From the NCBI RefSeq assembly GCF_004153455.1, contig NZ_SDQE01000001.1, positions 868,001-932,000 of the forward strand: a stretch of 64,000 bases of DNA, given 5' to 3'. Positions 50,359 through 60,223 of this stretch are shown here, piece after piece (the stretch's first letter is position 1; the number at the start of each line of letters is the position of its first letter). The stretch is from Allopusillimonas ginsengisoli (lineage in GTDB: Bacteria > Pseudomonadota > Gammaproteobacteria > Burkholderiales > Burkholderiaceae_B). The position numbers and the translations under genes were made by a program. Below the pieces are notes generated by a model, which was given only the letters and a program-made list of their open reading frames with translations, was not told the origin of the DNA and searched no databases.

Positions 50359-50928
50359 ATGAAAGAGAGCGTTGTTTCGCGATTACGGCAGTCCACTGCC
50401 AGCATGAGGGCCTACAAACAAGTGTCCGGCCAGCGTGGCGCCTACGCAGTGGAGTTCGCCTTCGTTTTCTTTATATTCTTTGTCGTCCTGTATGGTGTGT
50501 TGACCTACGGGCTGATCTTTGCTCTCCAGCAATCATTGAATAGCGCCGCCGAAAACGGCGCCCGCGCTGCATTGAAATGGGCACCCGATACTCCGGCCCG
50601 CGCTACGAATGCTGAAAGCGAAGCAACGAGCGTCACCTCATGGCTGGTTGATCTGAGTCACGGTGATGCACTCAAGGTTGTGAGCTGCTATCAGGGTGGC
50701 CCCAGCTGCAAAACAGATGTCTGCCCAGCGTTGCCTGCGGCTGATGACCTGGAAGCTGGCGAAATCACCGTCGCACTTTGTTATCACTACAACAGCGAGC
50801 AAGGGCGTCTGATCCCGCTGATTGGGCCCAGCAGCATTGTTAGTTTGATCGTGCCTGCAGTATTGCAAGCCAGCGCGACAGCCAATCTGCAGATCGCGTC
50901 GCAACAACCAGCCGCGACAGGTGAATAG
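50359..50928 (+). CDS. tadE: TadE-family pseudopilin 1
   Basis: A 189-residue TadE-type minor pseudopilin. The N-terminal hydrophobic stretch after GQRGAYAVEFAFVFF carries the class III-type cleavage context (G/AYAVEF) with the conserved Glu, then FALQQSLNSAAENGARAAL. The periplasmic part has two Cys pairs (CYQGGPSC, CPALP), possibly a disulfide. It overlaps nothing and is followed by a second TadE-like gene after one base. Confidence 0.88.
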   Translation: MKESVVSRLRQSTASMRAYKQVSGQRGAYAVEFAFVFFIFFVVLYGVLTYGLIFALQQSLNSAAENGARAALKWAPDTPARATNAESEATSVTSWLVDLSHGDALKVVSCYQGGPSCKTDVCPALPAADDLEAGEITVALCYHYNSEQGRLIPLIGPSSIVSLIVPAVLQASATANLQIASQQPAATGE

Positions 50929-50929
50929 C

Positions 50930-51421
50930 ATGAGAAACGCCTATTGGCAGCGTCCTTCTGCAGATCAAGATGCCCGACAGCAAGGCGTTGCAGCCATAGA
51001 GTTCGGCATCTCCATTGTCATCGTGCTGATGTTTCTGTTCGGTATCGTCTCCTACGGTGCGCTGTTCTGGGCACAACAAAAGGTTTCCTATCTGGCGGCA
51101 GAAGGCGGGCGCTATGCCGTCGCCCAAAGCTTCAGCAACCCAACGGCAGCAGCAGACAGCGCATGCATTCACGTCAAAAAGATCGCTGAACAGGATCTGC
51201 TACTCAACGCAACCAGCAACAGCATTAATGTCACATGTGCACAAACGACAGCCCAGTGCGTCAGTGCTACCTGCGCCACCATCGCAGTTTCTGCAAATGT
51301 GTCGGGTTGGCCTCTGCTGCAAATGATGGACAAGCTTATAGGCCTTGTCCCAAATGCCAACCAAGTAAACAAACCCTCAAGCACCGAGCTGACCTCGACA
51401 GCCGTCGTCCAAATAATGTAA
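50930..51421 (+). CDS. tadF: TadE/TadF-family pseudopilin 2
   Basis: A 163-residue TadE/TadF-type pseudopilin. The ATG at 50930 begins one base after the previous stop; an upstream GTG at 50921 would overlap it. The hydrophobic segment follows GVAAIEFGISIVIVLMFLFG, with the Glu of the processing site, and QKVSYLAAEGGRYAVAQ continues the helix. Four Cys residues lie in the periplasmic part. The choice of tadF as symbol follows gene order, not a distinctive motif. Confidence 0.8.
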   Translation: MRNAYWQRPSADQDARQQGVAAIEFGISIVIVLMFLFGIVSYGALFWAQQKVSYLAAEGGRYAVAQSFSNPTAAADSACIHVKKIAEQDLLLNATSNSINVTCAQTTAQCVSATCATIAVSANVSGWPLLQMMDKLIGLVPNANQVNKPSSTELTSTAVVQIM

Positions 51422-51439
51422 ACCCCGGAGTCCTGTTTC

Positions 51440-52432
51440 ATGAATCCCGTGCTGAAATTCCTGGCTGCTTTGCTGGTTATCATCGCCGTGGCGCTGGGTG
51501 TTGTGGCCTATCGCATCGCCAGCAAACCTGCCCCGCCCCCGCCGGTGGTCGCCACCAGCGAGCCTGCCGCGGCAACCAAGCCGGCCGAGCCAGTCATCAC
51601 CTATCCCGTCGTGATGGCAGCCAAAGATATTGCAGCGGGCGCGGAGCTCACAAGCGATGACTTCAAGATAGTGCAGTGGCCTGTGTCGCCCTCGCAGGCA
51701 TTTGCCAGCGCGGATGAGCTGATCGGCAAGCATCTGCGTTTTGATGTACCCGCCGGCGAGCCAGTAACGCAAGCCATGCTGATGCAAGGCCTGGCCACCT
51801 ATCTGAAAGAAGGTGAGCGCGCTGTCAGTATTCCGGTGGATGAGATTTCTGGCGCCTCTAACCGTGTGCAGCCCGGCGATACCGTGGATGTCTTCTTTAC
51901 GATGAATCGCAGTAGCAGCGGCGACGATAGTGAAATCACTAACACGCAATCTCGTTTGTTATTGCCGCAGTTGCGTGTGCTGGCCTATGGCATGGACTCG
52001 GTGGACGGCCCGCCGCCCGGCACTTCCAAGGATATTGGCAACAACCGCTCGGCGCCTCGTGAGTCCAAAGCCAGCAGCGCCATGCTGGCGGTACCGCTTG
52101 AGCGTGTAAACGAGCTGCTGCTGGCCGTCCGCAGTGGCAAGCTGCAGCTAGCCCTGCGCTCGCCCAAGGATGCCTCGCAGCCGGATCTGGCGCTCTTCCC
52201 CGTACGCGATCCGCTACTGAAAGGCCGCAAGGATCTGACCCCTGAACAGCGCATTCTGCTTGCTGATGCCGACAACCGCGCCTATGCCGGCGAAAGCCTG
52301 AGCGAAGTGTCGGGTGCCGACCTCAACGAAACCAAAAAGAAACCCGTCACCAAGACGCGATCCAGCGCGCCGGCCCGGCCACGCTCGATCGAGGTGATTC
52401 GGGCGGGCAAATCGCAGCAAGTGCCTTACTGA
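51440..52432 (+). CDS. cpaB: Flp pilus assembly protein CpaB
   Basis: A 330-residue CpaB/RcpC protein. An N-terminal membrane anchor (FLAALLVIIAVALGVVAYRI) is followed by a Pro-rich linker, the SAF domain (VVMAAKDIAAGAELTSDDFK, DVPAGEPVTQAML) and RcpC-like region (SIPVDEISGASNRVQPGDTVDVFFT). It is a periplasmic component that connects to the secretin CpaC. The C-terminal 40 residues are basic. Confidence 0.92.
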   Translation: MNPVLKFLAALLVIIAVALGVVAYRIASKPAPPPPVVATSEPAAATKPAEPVITYPVVMAAKDIAAGAELTSDDFKIVQWPVSPSQAFASADELIGKHLRFDVPAGEPVTQAMLMQGLATYLKEGERAVSIPVDEISGASNRVQPGDTVDVFFTMNRSSSGDDSEITNTQSRLLLPQLRVLAYGMDSVDGPPPGTSKDIGNNRSAPRESKASSAMLAVPLERVNELLLAVRSGKLQLALRSPKDASQPDLALFPVRDPLLKGRKDLTPEQRILLADADNRAYAGESLSEVSGADLNETKKKPVTKTRSSAPARPRSIEVIRAGKSQQVPY

Positions 52433-52472
52433 TCAACATCCCCAGCAAGACAACGCAACACGGTACAGGATA

Positions 52473-53693
52473 ATGAAAACTATCACTGCAGCACGGCGAC
52501 ACATCACACTGGCCCTGGCCGCCGCCGGTATGGCATTCTGCGCCCTGCCTGTGAACTCGGCGTTTGCCCAATCCTCACATGCGGCCAGCTATGCGGTCAC
52601 ACAAACCTTGACGCTGCCTCTACATGGTCAGCGTATGCTGCCCGTCACAGGGCACGCCACACGTGTCGCCGTCAGCGACCCCGGTGTGGCCGATGTGCAA
52701 ATCCTGTCGGGAAGCGGTAGCCGCAATGGCGGCGTCATGCTGTTTGCCAACCAGCCTGGCACGACTGAAGTGCAAGTCTGGGCCCAAGGCCAGGCTTCAC
52801 CACAGCAATGGCGGATTACGGTGCTGGGCGATGACCGCCCCGTCAATGCCGCCACCGCAGCCCCTGGCAGCATGGTGCAGGTCGAGGTCAAGGTGGTCGA
52901 GCTGTCGCGCAATGCCATGAAGGATGTCGGGATCAGATGGGGTGCCGGCGGCTCAGGCCGCTTCAGTGCCGGCCTGAACATGATTCCCTCATCGTTGACG
53001 CCGCTGGGCAGCAATGGTTTTTCACTGGGCTATACCTCCAGTGACTTCAATGCAACGCTGGCCTTGATCGAAAGCACAGGCATGGGCCGCATTCTGGCCG
53101 AGCCTACCCTGGTGGCCATGTCCGGCCAAAGCGCCAGCTTTCTGGCGGGCGGCGAGATCCCCGTTCCGCAGTCCGGCGGACTGGGCACGCAAACCATTGA
53201 ATACAAACCCTTCGGCATAGGCCTGACCGTGGCCCCAACGGTGCTGTCCGCCAACCGCATCGCGCTTAAAGTGGCGCCCGAAGCGAGCGAGCTGGATTAC
53301 GCCAATGCCATTCCCGTCATCAACGGCGACCAGACGACGCTGATGCCGGCGATACGGACACGCCGTTCGGACACCATGATCGAACTTGGCGATGGCGAGA
53401 GCTTTGTCATCAGCGGCCTGGTCTCGCGCCAAACGATTGCCAATGTCAGCAAGGTGCCCTTTTTAGGTGACCTTCCCATTATCGGCACCTTCTTTCGCAG
53501 CATGCAGTACTCGCAGGAAGAACGCGAACTGGTCATTGTGGTGACACCGCGCCTGGTCAAACCGCTGGGCCGGGATGCGGTTATTCCACTACCAGGCGCG
53601 GCACTGGAAAAACGCAACACCGCCAGCAACGCCTGGGGTTATTACCTGATGGGGCCGGCAAGCGGCGAGCAAATGCCGGGCTTCTCGCGCTGA
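52473..53693 (+). CDS. cpaC: Tad secretin CpaC/RcpA
   Basis: A 406-residue outer-membrane secretin. Signal peptide to about residue 33 (NSAFAQ), an N-terminal BON-like/T2SS-type domain (LPLHGQRMLPVTGHATRVAVS and VMLFANQPGTTEVQVW), and the secretin core (MVQVEVKVVELSRNAMKDVG, LVAMSGQSASFLAGGEIPVP, TVLSANRIALKVAPEASELD, ERELVIVVTPRLVKPLG). It forms the pore for the Flp pilus. Confidence 0.93.
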   Translation: MKTITAARRHITLALAAAGMAFCALPVNSAFAQSSHAASYAVTQTLTLPLHGQRMLPVTGHATRVAVSDPGVADVQILSGSGSRNGGVMLFANQPGTTEVQVWAQGQASPQQWRITVLGDDRPVNAATAAPGSMVQVEVKVVELSRNAMKDVGIRWGAGGSGRFSAGLNMIPSSLTPLGSNGFSLGYTSSDFNATLALIESTGMGRILAEPTLVAMSGQSASFLAGGEIPVPQSGGLGTQTIEYKPFGIGLTVAPTVLSANRIALKVAPEASELDYANAIPVINGDQTTLMPAIRTRRSDTMIELGDGESFVISGLVSRQTIANVSKVPFLGDLPIIGTFFRSMQYSQEERELVIVVTPRLVKPLGRDAVIPLPGAALEKRNTASNAWGYYLMGPASGEQMPGFSR

Positions 53694-53735
53694 CCTTGGC
53701 AGGGATGGCAGAACAACAAGATGCAGTAGGGAATT

Positions 53736-55031
53736 ATGGATGTAGTTAAGGAAGAACCCCGCTTTCTGTTGTGCTCAGACAGACAGACCCTAGCCGCAAG
53801 GTTGGAGGCTGTCCTGGCGGGCGTGGGGCCGGTTGTTCCCGCCGCCCTGCAAGTGTCGGAACTGCCTGAATATGTGGCGGCACAGCAGCCCAGCCTCGTT
53901 TTTCTGGATTTTCTGGGCAACGAGGCAGACGCGACGCGCGAGCTTGCCTGCCAGCAGGCCGAAGTGCTTGCCCGCCGCTTTCCGCACACGCCGACGGTGG
54001 CGATTGGCATGATGTCTGATCCCAACGTGGCGATCGCTGCCTTTCGGGCCGGCGCCCGGGATTTTGTGGATCTGGATAACGAGGGAGACTTTGCCGGCAC
54101 GGTCCGGCGTTTGCTGCACAGGGCCAGAACCACAGACGCGCCAACCGCCTCCCAGCCCCCCGGCAGCCTGCTGTTGTTGGGCGCGCGCGCGGGCATGGGC
54201 GTCAGCACCTTGGCCGCACATATGGCGGGCCTCTTGCAGCAGCGCATTATTGAAACCGCCGAACACGCAACAGGCTCAAAGAAAAAATCGCCGCGCAGCA
54301 AGCCGCGAGAAGCTCGTCCGCTGTCAGAACGCATCTGCCTGCTCGATCTGGGCATGCCGATCGGCGACAACCTGCTGTATCTGAATATACGTCACGGCTT
54401 CCATTTTGTGGACGCGGTTCAGAATCTGCGCCGGCTGGACGATACACTGCTCAGCTCGGCGCTGCCGCACAACGATGAAGGCGTATCGGTGCTGGCGCTG
54501 CCGCGCAGTGTCGAGCAGGTGAGAGATGCGTCGCATGCGGATTCGCTCGCGCTGTTTGAGCGTCTGCGCAGTTATTTCGCCCTGTTGATTACCGATACCG
54601 GTGGTTTGTCGAATCCGGGATTTATTGCTGGGCTTGCGCAAAACAGCGCGCACGTCTGGGTGGTCACTGACCAAAGCCTGGGCGGGCTGGTGTCGCTGGC
54701 CGATCTGCTGCATGCGCTGGATGAGCAAAAGATAGACCGCAAGAAATTAAGGCTGGTGGTTAACCGCTACGACCCCCGTTACGGCATGAATGCGGCACAA
54801 ATTGCCGAACGTTTCGATCTCAAGCTGTTAGGCACGCTGCCGGATCGCAGCCTGGCGCTGCATCAAAGTATGAACCTGGGCAAGCTGCTGTTCGAGCAGA
54901 CACCCAACGACCCCTATATCAAAGCGCTCGACGTGCTCGCACGTGCGCTGAACTCCGACAATCAGACGCCACGTGGACGCCTCCAGCCATTGCAATGGCT
55001 GGAAAGTTTCACGCGACGCATTAAAGGCTGA
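53736..55031 (+). CDS. cpaE: CpaE/TadZ-family protein (MinD/ParA-like)
   Basis: A 431-residue protein with an atypical receiver-like N-terminus (residues 1-125, LVFLDFLGNEADATREL) and a C-terminal MinD/ParA ATPase-like domain. The P-loop LLLGARAGMGVSTLAAHMA deviates from the deviant Walker A KGGxGKT consensus (the Lys is lost), so ATPase activity may be weak, as described for some TadZ proteins that position the machinery at a pole. It acts as the localisation factor of the Tad apparatus. Confidence 0.88.
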   Translation: MDVVKEEPRFLLCSDRQTLAARLEAVLAGVGPVVPAALQVSELPEYVAAQQPSLVFLDFLGNEADATRELACQQAEVLARRFPHTPTVAIGMMSDPNVAIAAFRAGARDFVDLDNEGDFAGTVRRLLHRARTTDAPTASQPPGSLLLLGARAGMGVSTLAAHMAGLLQQRIIETAEHATGSKKKSPRSKPREARPLSERICLLDLGMPIGDNLLYLNIRHGFHFVDAVQNLRRLDDTLLSSALPHNDEGVSVLALPRSVEQVRDASHADSLALFERLRSYFALLITDTGGLSNPGFIAGLAQNSAHVWVVTDQSLGGLVSLADLLHALDEQKIDRKKLRLVVNRYDPRYGMNAAQIAERFDLKLLGTLPDRSLALHQSMNLGKLLFEQTPNDPYIKALDVLARALNSDNQTPRGRLQPLQWLESFTRRIKG

Positions 55032-55055
55032 CCTTAGCGTCAAGGATTACCCATC

Positions 55056-56414
55056 ATGATCATGACCGGTTCCGTTCAGTTTGGCGACGATGGCTTCGCC
55101 GGAACGCAACGCTTTCAGGACATCAAAAGCGCCGCGTATGAACACCTGCTGTCCCGCATCGAAGAACTGGGCGCGGAGTTCGGTCGTTGGTCCCGCGAGG
55201 CCATCCAGGAGTTCGTGGAAATTGAAGTGGCCGGCTTTGTGCGGCATCAGCGCATCCCCATCAACGAATTCGAAGTCCAACAAGTCTCTCTGAGCTTGAC
55301 CAAGGAACTGGCGGGCCTTGGCCCGCTGGAGGATCTGCTGGCAGACGGCAGCGTGGAAGACATCCTGATCAATGGCTACGACAATGTGTTCGTCTCGCGC
55401 CGCGGTGTGCTATCGCGCGAGCCTATACGTTTCTCGGACAACCAGCATATCCTGCGCATCGTTCGCCGCATTCTCGCGCCACTGGGCCGCAGGCTGGATG
55501 AATCCACGCCCATGGTTGATGCGCGCTTGCCGGATGGCGGACGCCTGAACGTGATCATCGAGCCATTGGCCGTAGACGGCCCCATGGTCTCCATCCGTAA
55601 ATTCCGGCAGGATCCGCTCAAGCCTTCGGACCTGCTCAATCTGGGCACCTATAACGAAGATATTTTCCGCTTGCTCGACGCCGCCGTGCGCCAGCGCTGC
55701 AACATCCTGATTTCCGGCGGCACCAGTTCTGGCAAGACCTCGCTGCTCAATGCCCTCGCTTTCTTCATTCCAGAAAACGAACGCATTGTCACGGTGGAAG
55801 ATACCGCCGAGCTCTCACTCAACCACCCTCACGTCGTACGGTTGGAGTCGCGCCAAGGCGGCTACGAGGGCACGGGTCAGGTGTCCATACGCGATCTGAT
55901 CCGGAACAGCCTTCGCATGCGGCCAGACCGCGTGGTCGTGGGAGAAGTGCGCAGCGCCGAGGTCATGGACATGCTGCAGGCCATGAATACCGGGCACGAA
56001 GGCTCGATGACGACCATCCACGCGAACTCGCCGCGGGAATGCCTGTATCGCATCGAAATGCTGGCCGGCTTTGCCGGCTACCAGGGCAGTGAAGACAGCC
56101 TGCGCCGGCAGATTGCCAGCGCCCTGGACTTCATTGTGCAAATCGGCCGCCTCTCCAACGGCAAGCGCCGCATCCTGTCCGTGACCGAAGTCACGGGTAT
56201 GGGCGACAACGTCATCTCCACCCAAGAACTTTATCGCTACGAAAGCTTTGTCGATCCGGCAGGCCAGGAACAGGACCACTGGAAGAGCCTGGGCATCCAT
56301 CCCCACACACCCAAGCTGGCCCGCTTTCGCGAAGAATGGCATGGCACGGCAAATCCGCAACACAACGACCTGCCCCCCGACTCCGGCGGCGGCTTCTGGG
56401 GCAGGAGGCGATGA
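55056..56414 (+). CDS. cpaF: Tad secretion ATPase CpaF/TadA
   Basis: A 452-residue cytoplasmic GspE-family ATPase that powers Flp pilus assembly. Walker A is [16 protein letters not shown], the Asp box is [11 protein letters not shown], Walker [16 protein letters not shown], and the His box [15 protein letters not shown]; an N-terminal domain with [17 protein letters not shown] precedes these. The stop overlaps the tadB start by a few bases. Confidence 0.95.
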   Translation: MIMTGSVQFGDDGFAGTQRFQDIKSAAYEHLLSRIEELGAEFGRWSREAIQEFVEIEVAGFVRHQRIPINEFEVQQVSLSLTKELAGLGPLEDLLADGSVEDILINGYDNVFVSRRGVLSREPIRFSDNQHILRIVRRILAPLGRRLDESTPMVDARLPDGGRLNVIIEPLAVDGPMVSIRKFRQDPLKPSDLLNLGTYNEDIFRLLDAAVRQRCNILISGGTSSGKTSLLNALAFFIPENERIVTVEDTAELSLNHPHVVRLESRQGGYEGTGQVSIRDLIRNSLRMRPDRVVVGEVRSAEVMDMLQAMNTGHEGSMTTIHANSPRECLYRIEMLAGFAGYQGSEDSLRRQIASALDFIVQIGRLSNGKRRILSVTEVTGMGDNVISTQELYRYESFVDPAGQEQDHWKSLGIHPHTPKLARFREEWHGTANPQHNDLPPDSGGGFWGRRR

Positions 56415-57349
56415 TGCCTATTGTTCTCGCGCTCATCGCAGTCGCGCTGCTGCTTTTGCTAGGCGGAATACTGCTCTGGCATCAGGCCAACCGCCGTGCC
56501 CGGCGCGATACCACTGAACGCTTTGTCAATCAACATATCGATGCGCGTACGGCCGCGCACCTGAACGCGCCCAGCCTGGCGAACTCGCAGCGCGACGCAC
56601 ATGTGTGGCGCGGCGGGCCCGCCAACTGGAGCAGCCTGCTCCTGCGCGCAGGCGTTGTGCCTACGCCCGGCTTCTATATCCGCCTGCTAGGCCTGCCTCT
56701 CGTGCTGGCCATTGTCGGTGGCGTGATGCTCGGTCCGCTGGCGGCGGGCGCCATTCTGGTGATGGCGCTGGTGCTGGGTTTTTTTCGGCTTTGGCTCAAG
56801 GCCGACAAGCGTCATCACAAGGCCGTCGAGCAACTGCCGGAATTTCTGGACGCCGTTGTACGCATGATGACGATCGGCAATAGCCTCTCCGCATCCTTCC
56901 AGAACGCCACGGGCAAGATCGGCGAACCCTTGCTGGAAATGGTTGAACGCGCCAACAGCAACCATCGTGGCGGCCAGGAGCTGGATGTTGCGTTGCGCCA
57001 GACGGCACGCCTCTATGGCCTGCACGAGCTGTATCTGGTGGCGGCGATTGTGGGTGTGACGATACGATTTGGTGGACGCAGTGATCATGTACTGGAGCGC
57101 ATGGCCGCCTTTATGCGCGACCTCACTCAGGCAAGACGGGAACTCGTGGCCCTTTCGGCAGAGGTCAGGCTGTCCGCCTGGGTGCTCGCGCTGTTGCCGC
57201 TGGGCATAGGCGCATTCATCGTGATGTTCAACAACGCGCTCTTTATGAGCATGTGGCACGACCCCGTCGGGTGGAAGATGCTGGTGGGCGCTGCCGCGCT
57301 GCAAATCATCGGCTCCTACTGGCTCTATCGCATGGCCAGGCTGGCCTGA
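56411..57349 (+). CDS. tadB: Tad inner-membrane protein TadB
   Basis: A 312-residue inner-membrane platform protein with a T2SSF domain. The ATG at 56411 overlaps the cpaF stop, and a second ATG at 56414 is better spaced from AGGAGG; either could be used. Four hydrophobic segments are visible (IVLALIAVALLLLLGGILL, LVLAIVGGVMLGPL, LALLPLGIGAFIVMF and one at the C-terminus), with QLPEFLDAVVRMMTIGNSL as the F-domain helix. Confidence 0.92.
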   Translation: MMPIVLALIAVALLLLLGGILLWHQANRRARRDTTERFVNQHIDARTAAHLNAPSLANSQRDAHVWRGGPANWSSLLLRAGVVPTPGFYIRLLGLPLVLAIVGGVMLGPLAAGAILVMALVLGFFRLWLKADKRHHKAVEQLPEFLDAVVRMMTIGNSLSASFQNATGKIGEPLLEMVERANSNHRGGQELDVALRQTARLYGLHELYLVAAIVGVTIRFGGRSDHVLERMAAFMRDLTQARRELVALSAEVRLSAWVLALLPLGIGAFIVMFNNALFMSMWHDPVGWKMLVGAAALQIIGSYWLYRMARLA

Positions 57350-57362
57350 AGGAGATGCGACC

Positions 57363-58367
57363 ATGACCTGGATAGATACGCTCAGTGCACAACAGCTCAT
57401 CGCCGGCTCTGTCGCCCTGCTCGCCCTTGCCTTGCTGATTGTGGGCATGGCCACGCTGGGCCGCGCCTTTCGCCAGGGCAAAAGCCAGACGACGATTGAG
57501 CGCGCCCTCGCCACGCGAGCCAAACGCGATGGCCGCGCCGCCGCGAACGCCAACCCACCTGAACAAAAAGGCCCCATGTCCAATGCCATCGGCACGGCCG
57601 CCGCGCTGGGCGCACGGTGGGGCACAGGCCGTTATGGCGACGTGCTGCTGGCCGACGAGGATCGTCAGTTGATCGAATCCGCCGGCTATGTCGACCAGGT
57701 ACGCGCGCGCGCCCTCTTTCTGTTTGCACGCGCCGTACTGGGCATAGGCTTGCCCGTACTCAGTCTGCTATTGCTGGGTAAATTCCGTATCGCTGGCAGC
57801 GAGACGGTAGGCATGATGGTGCTGATATTCGCTGGCTTTGCGATAGGCTGGATGCTGCCCAAATGGGCAGTCAAGCGCCGCGCCAAGCAACGCAAACTGG
57901 CTGCATCCGAAGAGTTGCCGCTATTCATAGATCTATTACGCCTGCTGCAAGGCGTTGGCCTGTCCATAGACCAAAGCCTGCATGTGGTGGTGCACGAATT
58001 TTACGAAGTGATGCCGGTACTGGCGTCGGAGCTGCGCATCGCGGTGGATCAATACACACGTGGTCGCACCCGCGAGCAATCCCTGGCGCGCATTGCCAAT
58101 GGTTTTGATAACGACGACCTGGCGGCCATCTGCCGCCTGATTGCGCAAGTGGATCAACACGGCGGCGCGGTACAGCAACCGCTGCATCAGTTTAGCGAGC
58201 GGCTGCGCGAACAGCGCAAGCTCGACCTCAAGGAAAAAATCGGCAAGCTCACCGTGAAGATGACCGGCGTCATGGTACTGACACTCATGCCCGCCCTGCT
58301 CATCATCACAGGCGGCGCCGGATTCCTGGCGATCATACGCGGCCTGTCCCGCATTGGAGGCGGCTAA
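57363..58367 (+). CDS. tadC: Tad inner-membrane protein TadC
   Basis: A 334-residue second platform protein, with the T2SSF domain in the C-terminal half (EELPLFIDLLRLLQGVGLSI, DDLAAICRLIAQVDQHGGAVQQ and SERLREQRKLDLKEKIGK) and about four membrane helices. It works with TadB in forming the inner-membrane base. Its TAA stop overlaps the ATG of tadD (TAATG). Confidence 0.92.
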   Translation: MTWIDTLSAQQLIAGSVALLALALLIVGMATLGRAFRQGKSQTTIERALATRAKRDGRAAANANPPEQKGPMSNAIGTAAALGARWGTGRYGDVLLADEDRQLIESAGYVDQVRARALFLFARAVLGIGLPVLSLLLLGKFRIAGSETVGMMVLIFAGFAIGWMLPKWAVKRRAKQRKLAASEELPLFIDLLRLLQGVGLSIDQSLHVVVHEFYEVMPVLASELRIAVDQYTRGRTREQSLARIANGFDNDDLAAICRLIAQVDQHGGAVQQPLHQFSERLREQRKLDLKEKIGKLTVKMTGVMVLTLMPALLIITGGAGFLAIIRGLSRIGGG

Positions 58368-59614
58368 TGCAATACCCTATTCCTCTCCCTTCCATCCATT
58401 CCTTATCGCATGACGACGGCGCACATCGCGGTGGCGGCATGAAGTTTGCACAGACATCAGGCCGACAGCCAAGCGATGCACCTGCTTTGCTGCTGCGCTC
58501 CGCCGTGCTGCTGATCTGCGCCTCGGCGCTGACCGCCTGCTCAAGCAATCGCACCGAAACAGCGATGCAAGTGATACAGCATCAACAGGAACAGCAGTCC
58601 ATGCTGCGCCAGCATGAAGCCGATGTCGCCAAGAAGAACGCGCCCAGCGAACCCACCGTGGTGATGGCCATGATCCGCGAGTCGCAGGACCAGCAACGCT
58701 ACTTTGCCTCGCTTGCCTATATCGACGCCTACGCCCAGCAGTTCGGCAACAATGTTGAACTTTCCGCCCTGCGCGCCAATGCACTCCGCATGACGGACCA
58801 GACCGCGCAAAGCGAAGCCGCCTATCAAGCGCTGCTTAAAACCAGCGAGGCCGCCACCGGATGGCATGGCCTGGGGCTGCTTGCTGCGAGCAAAGGAAAC
58901 TTTGCACAGGCTGCAGACCATCTCGCCAAAGCCGCCAAACTGCGCCCCACCAACGCCGAATACCTCAACGACCTGGGCTTTGCCAGACTGCAAGCGGGCG
59001 ACATCAACGGCGCCCGCCTTCCCCTCGGGCAGGCCGCCGAACTCGACCCCGCCAACAACAAAGTGCTGGCCAACCTCGCCCTCCTGCTCCTGGTTCAGGG
59101 CGAGCCCCAACAGGCACACGCCGTGATGGATAAAGCTCGCCTCTCGCAACAGGCACGAGACCTGGTGCTAAAGCTGGCGGCGGAATTACACAGCCGGCCA
59201 AGGCAAACTGCCAGCCTGGATGAGACGCCTGTCGCACAGGACGACACCGTTAGCGTAGCTACCAGCAGCGCAGTAGCACCTGCTGCATCTGCTGTAGTTG
59301 TCGCCGCCTCCGCCCCTGCTGTTTCTGCCGTGCCTCCTGCCCCTATTCCTGTCGTATCCGCCATGCCGCCTGCCTCGGCTGCGTCAAGCGTATCTCCTGC
59401 GCCTGCCGTTGCCGCCGTATCTGCCGCCTCGGATGAGCCTGTTACCACCAACCCAACACAGGCAGCGGGCAGCAGGCCAGCGCCGCTCAGCAGACCCATT
59501 GTTACCGCGGTCAGCACGGCACCGGAACAAGCCGCACCCGCAATAACTCCCAGCAGCCCCGTCGGTTTCCATCAAGCGCCCTTGATGGAACGCTATTCAC
59601 CCCTGGTGCGATAG
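58367..59614 (+). CDS. tadD: Tad pilus protein TadD (TPR lipoprotein)
   Basis: A 415-residue tetratricopeptide-repeat lipoprotein. The first ATG (58367) overlaps the tadC stop; a later ATG at 58439 gives the more typical lipoprotein signal MKFAQ... with lipobox LTAC, so that start may be right. TPRs cover about residues 90-290 (ALRMTDQTAQSEAAYQALLK and FAQAADHLAKAAKLRPTNAE). The C-terminal third is Ala/Pro/Val-rich, low complexity. TadD is needed for secretin localisation or stability. Confidence 0.88.
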   Translation: MQYPIPLPSIHSLSHDDGAHRGGGMKFAQTSGRQPSDAPALLLRSAVLLICASALTACSSNRTETAMQVIQHQQEQQSMLRQHEADVAKKNAPSEPTVVMAMIRESQDQQRYFASLAYIDAYAQQFGNNVELSALRANALRMTDQTAQSEAAYQALLKTSEAATGWHGLGLLAASKGNFAQAADHLAKAAKLRPTNAEYLNDLGFARLQAGDINGARLPLGQAAELDPANNKVLANLALLLLVQGEPQQAHAVMDKARLSQQARDLVLKLAAELHSRPRQTASLDETPVAQDDTVSVATSSAVAPAASAVVVAASAPAVSAVPPAPIPVVSAMPPASAASSVSPAPAVAAVSAASDEPVTTNPTQAAGSRPAPLSRPIVTAVSTAPEQAAPAITPSSPVGFHQAPLMERYSPLVR

Positions 59615-59616
59615 CC

Positions 59617-60207
59617 ATGTTGAACACTACTTATAAGGCCACCCTTACCATGCCCCGACTCCTGACATCTCTCTGCGCCGCGATCGCATTGCTGCCGATA
59701 CTAGCCGTGGCCCAAAACAACACCCGCCTGACAAGCGGGCCAAGCAGCGTGCCGGGCTTCACACCCGCCGTCGCCTACCCGGTCAACCAAAACACCGCCA
59801 GCTACACAGCGCCCAGCGCGGCCCAATCCGCAGGCACGGCCACCCGCAGCGCCAACTCCTCCGTCGTCAGCCAAGTCCCGGCCACGCGCTACGCCGTCAC
59901 GCCCACCGCCACCACCGCGCCGGCACCACAGCCCGCTCCGGCAGCGCAAGCTACTCCAGCGACGTCGACACCTGCAGCCACCCCAGACAGCTATACACCT
60001 GCGGCCCCCACCACACTACGCGTACCCGAATTGGTCGGTGACACCACCAACGCACTACTGGCCATGCAAGCACAAGGCGACTACGCCGGCGCAAGCCTGC
60101 CCACCCTGGGCGCCACCGCCGGCCCAGCCTGGAAACGCTACGTCGACAGCTTCTCCCACCCATTGCCCGAATGGTTCAAGGAGAAGGTTGAGGACAGTAG
60201 TAAATAA
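59617..60207 (+). CDS. DUF3613-domain protein
   Basis: A 196-residue secreted protein with signal peptide (LLTSLCAAIALLPILAVAQ) and a long Ala/Thr/Pro/Ser-rich linker (residues 30-125) ending in the DUF3613 signature VGDTTNALLAMQAQGDYAGA, then GATAGPAWKRYVDSF. A start at 59650 is also possible. It occurs regularly in betaproteobacterial tad loci between tadD and tadG, so it is probably an envelope component of the Flp system; the role is unknown. Confidence 0.85.
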   Translation: MLNTTYKATLTMPRLLTSLCAAIALLPILAVAQNNTRLTSGPSSVPGFTPAVAYPVNQNTASYTAPSAAQSAGTATRSANSSVVSQVPATRYAVTPTATTAPAPQPAPAAQATPATSTPAATPDSYTPAAPTTLRVPELVGDTTNALLAMQAQGDYAGASLPTLGATAGPAWKRYVDSFSHPLPEWFKEKVEDSSK

Positions 60208-60223
60208 GGATAAAGGCCCCGCC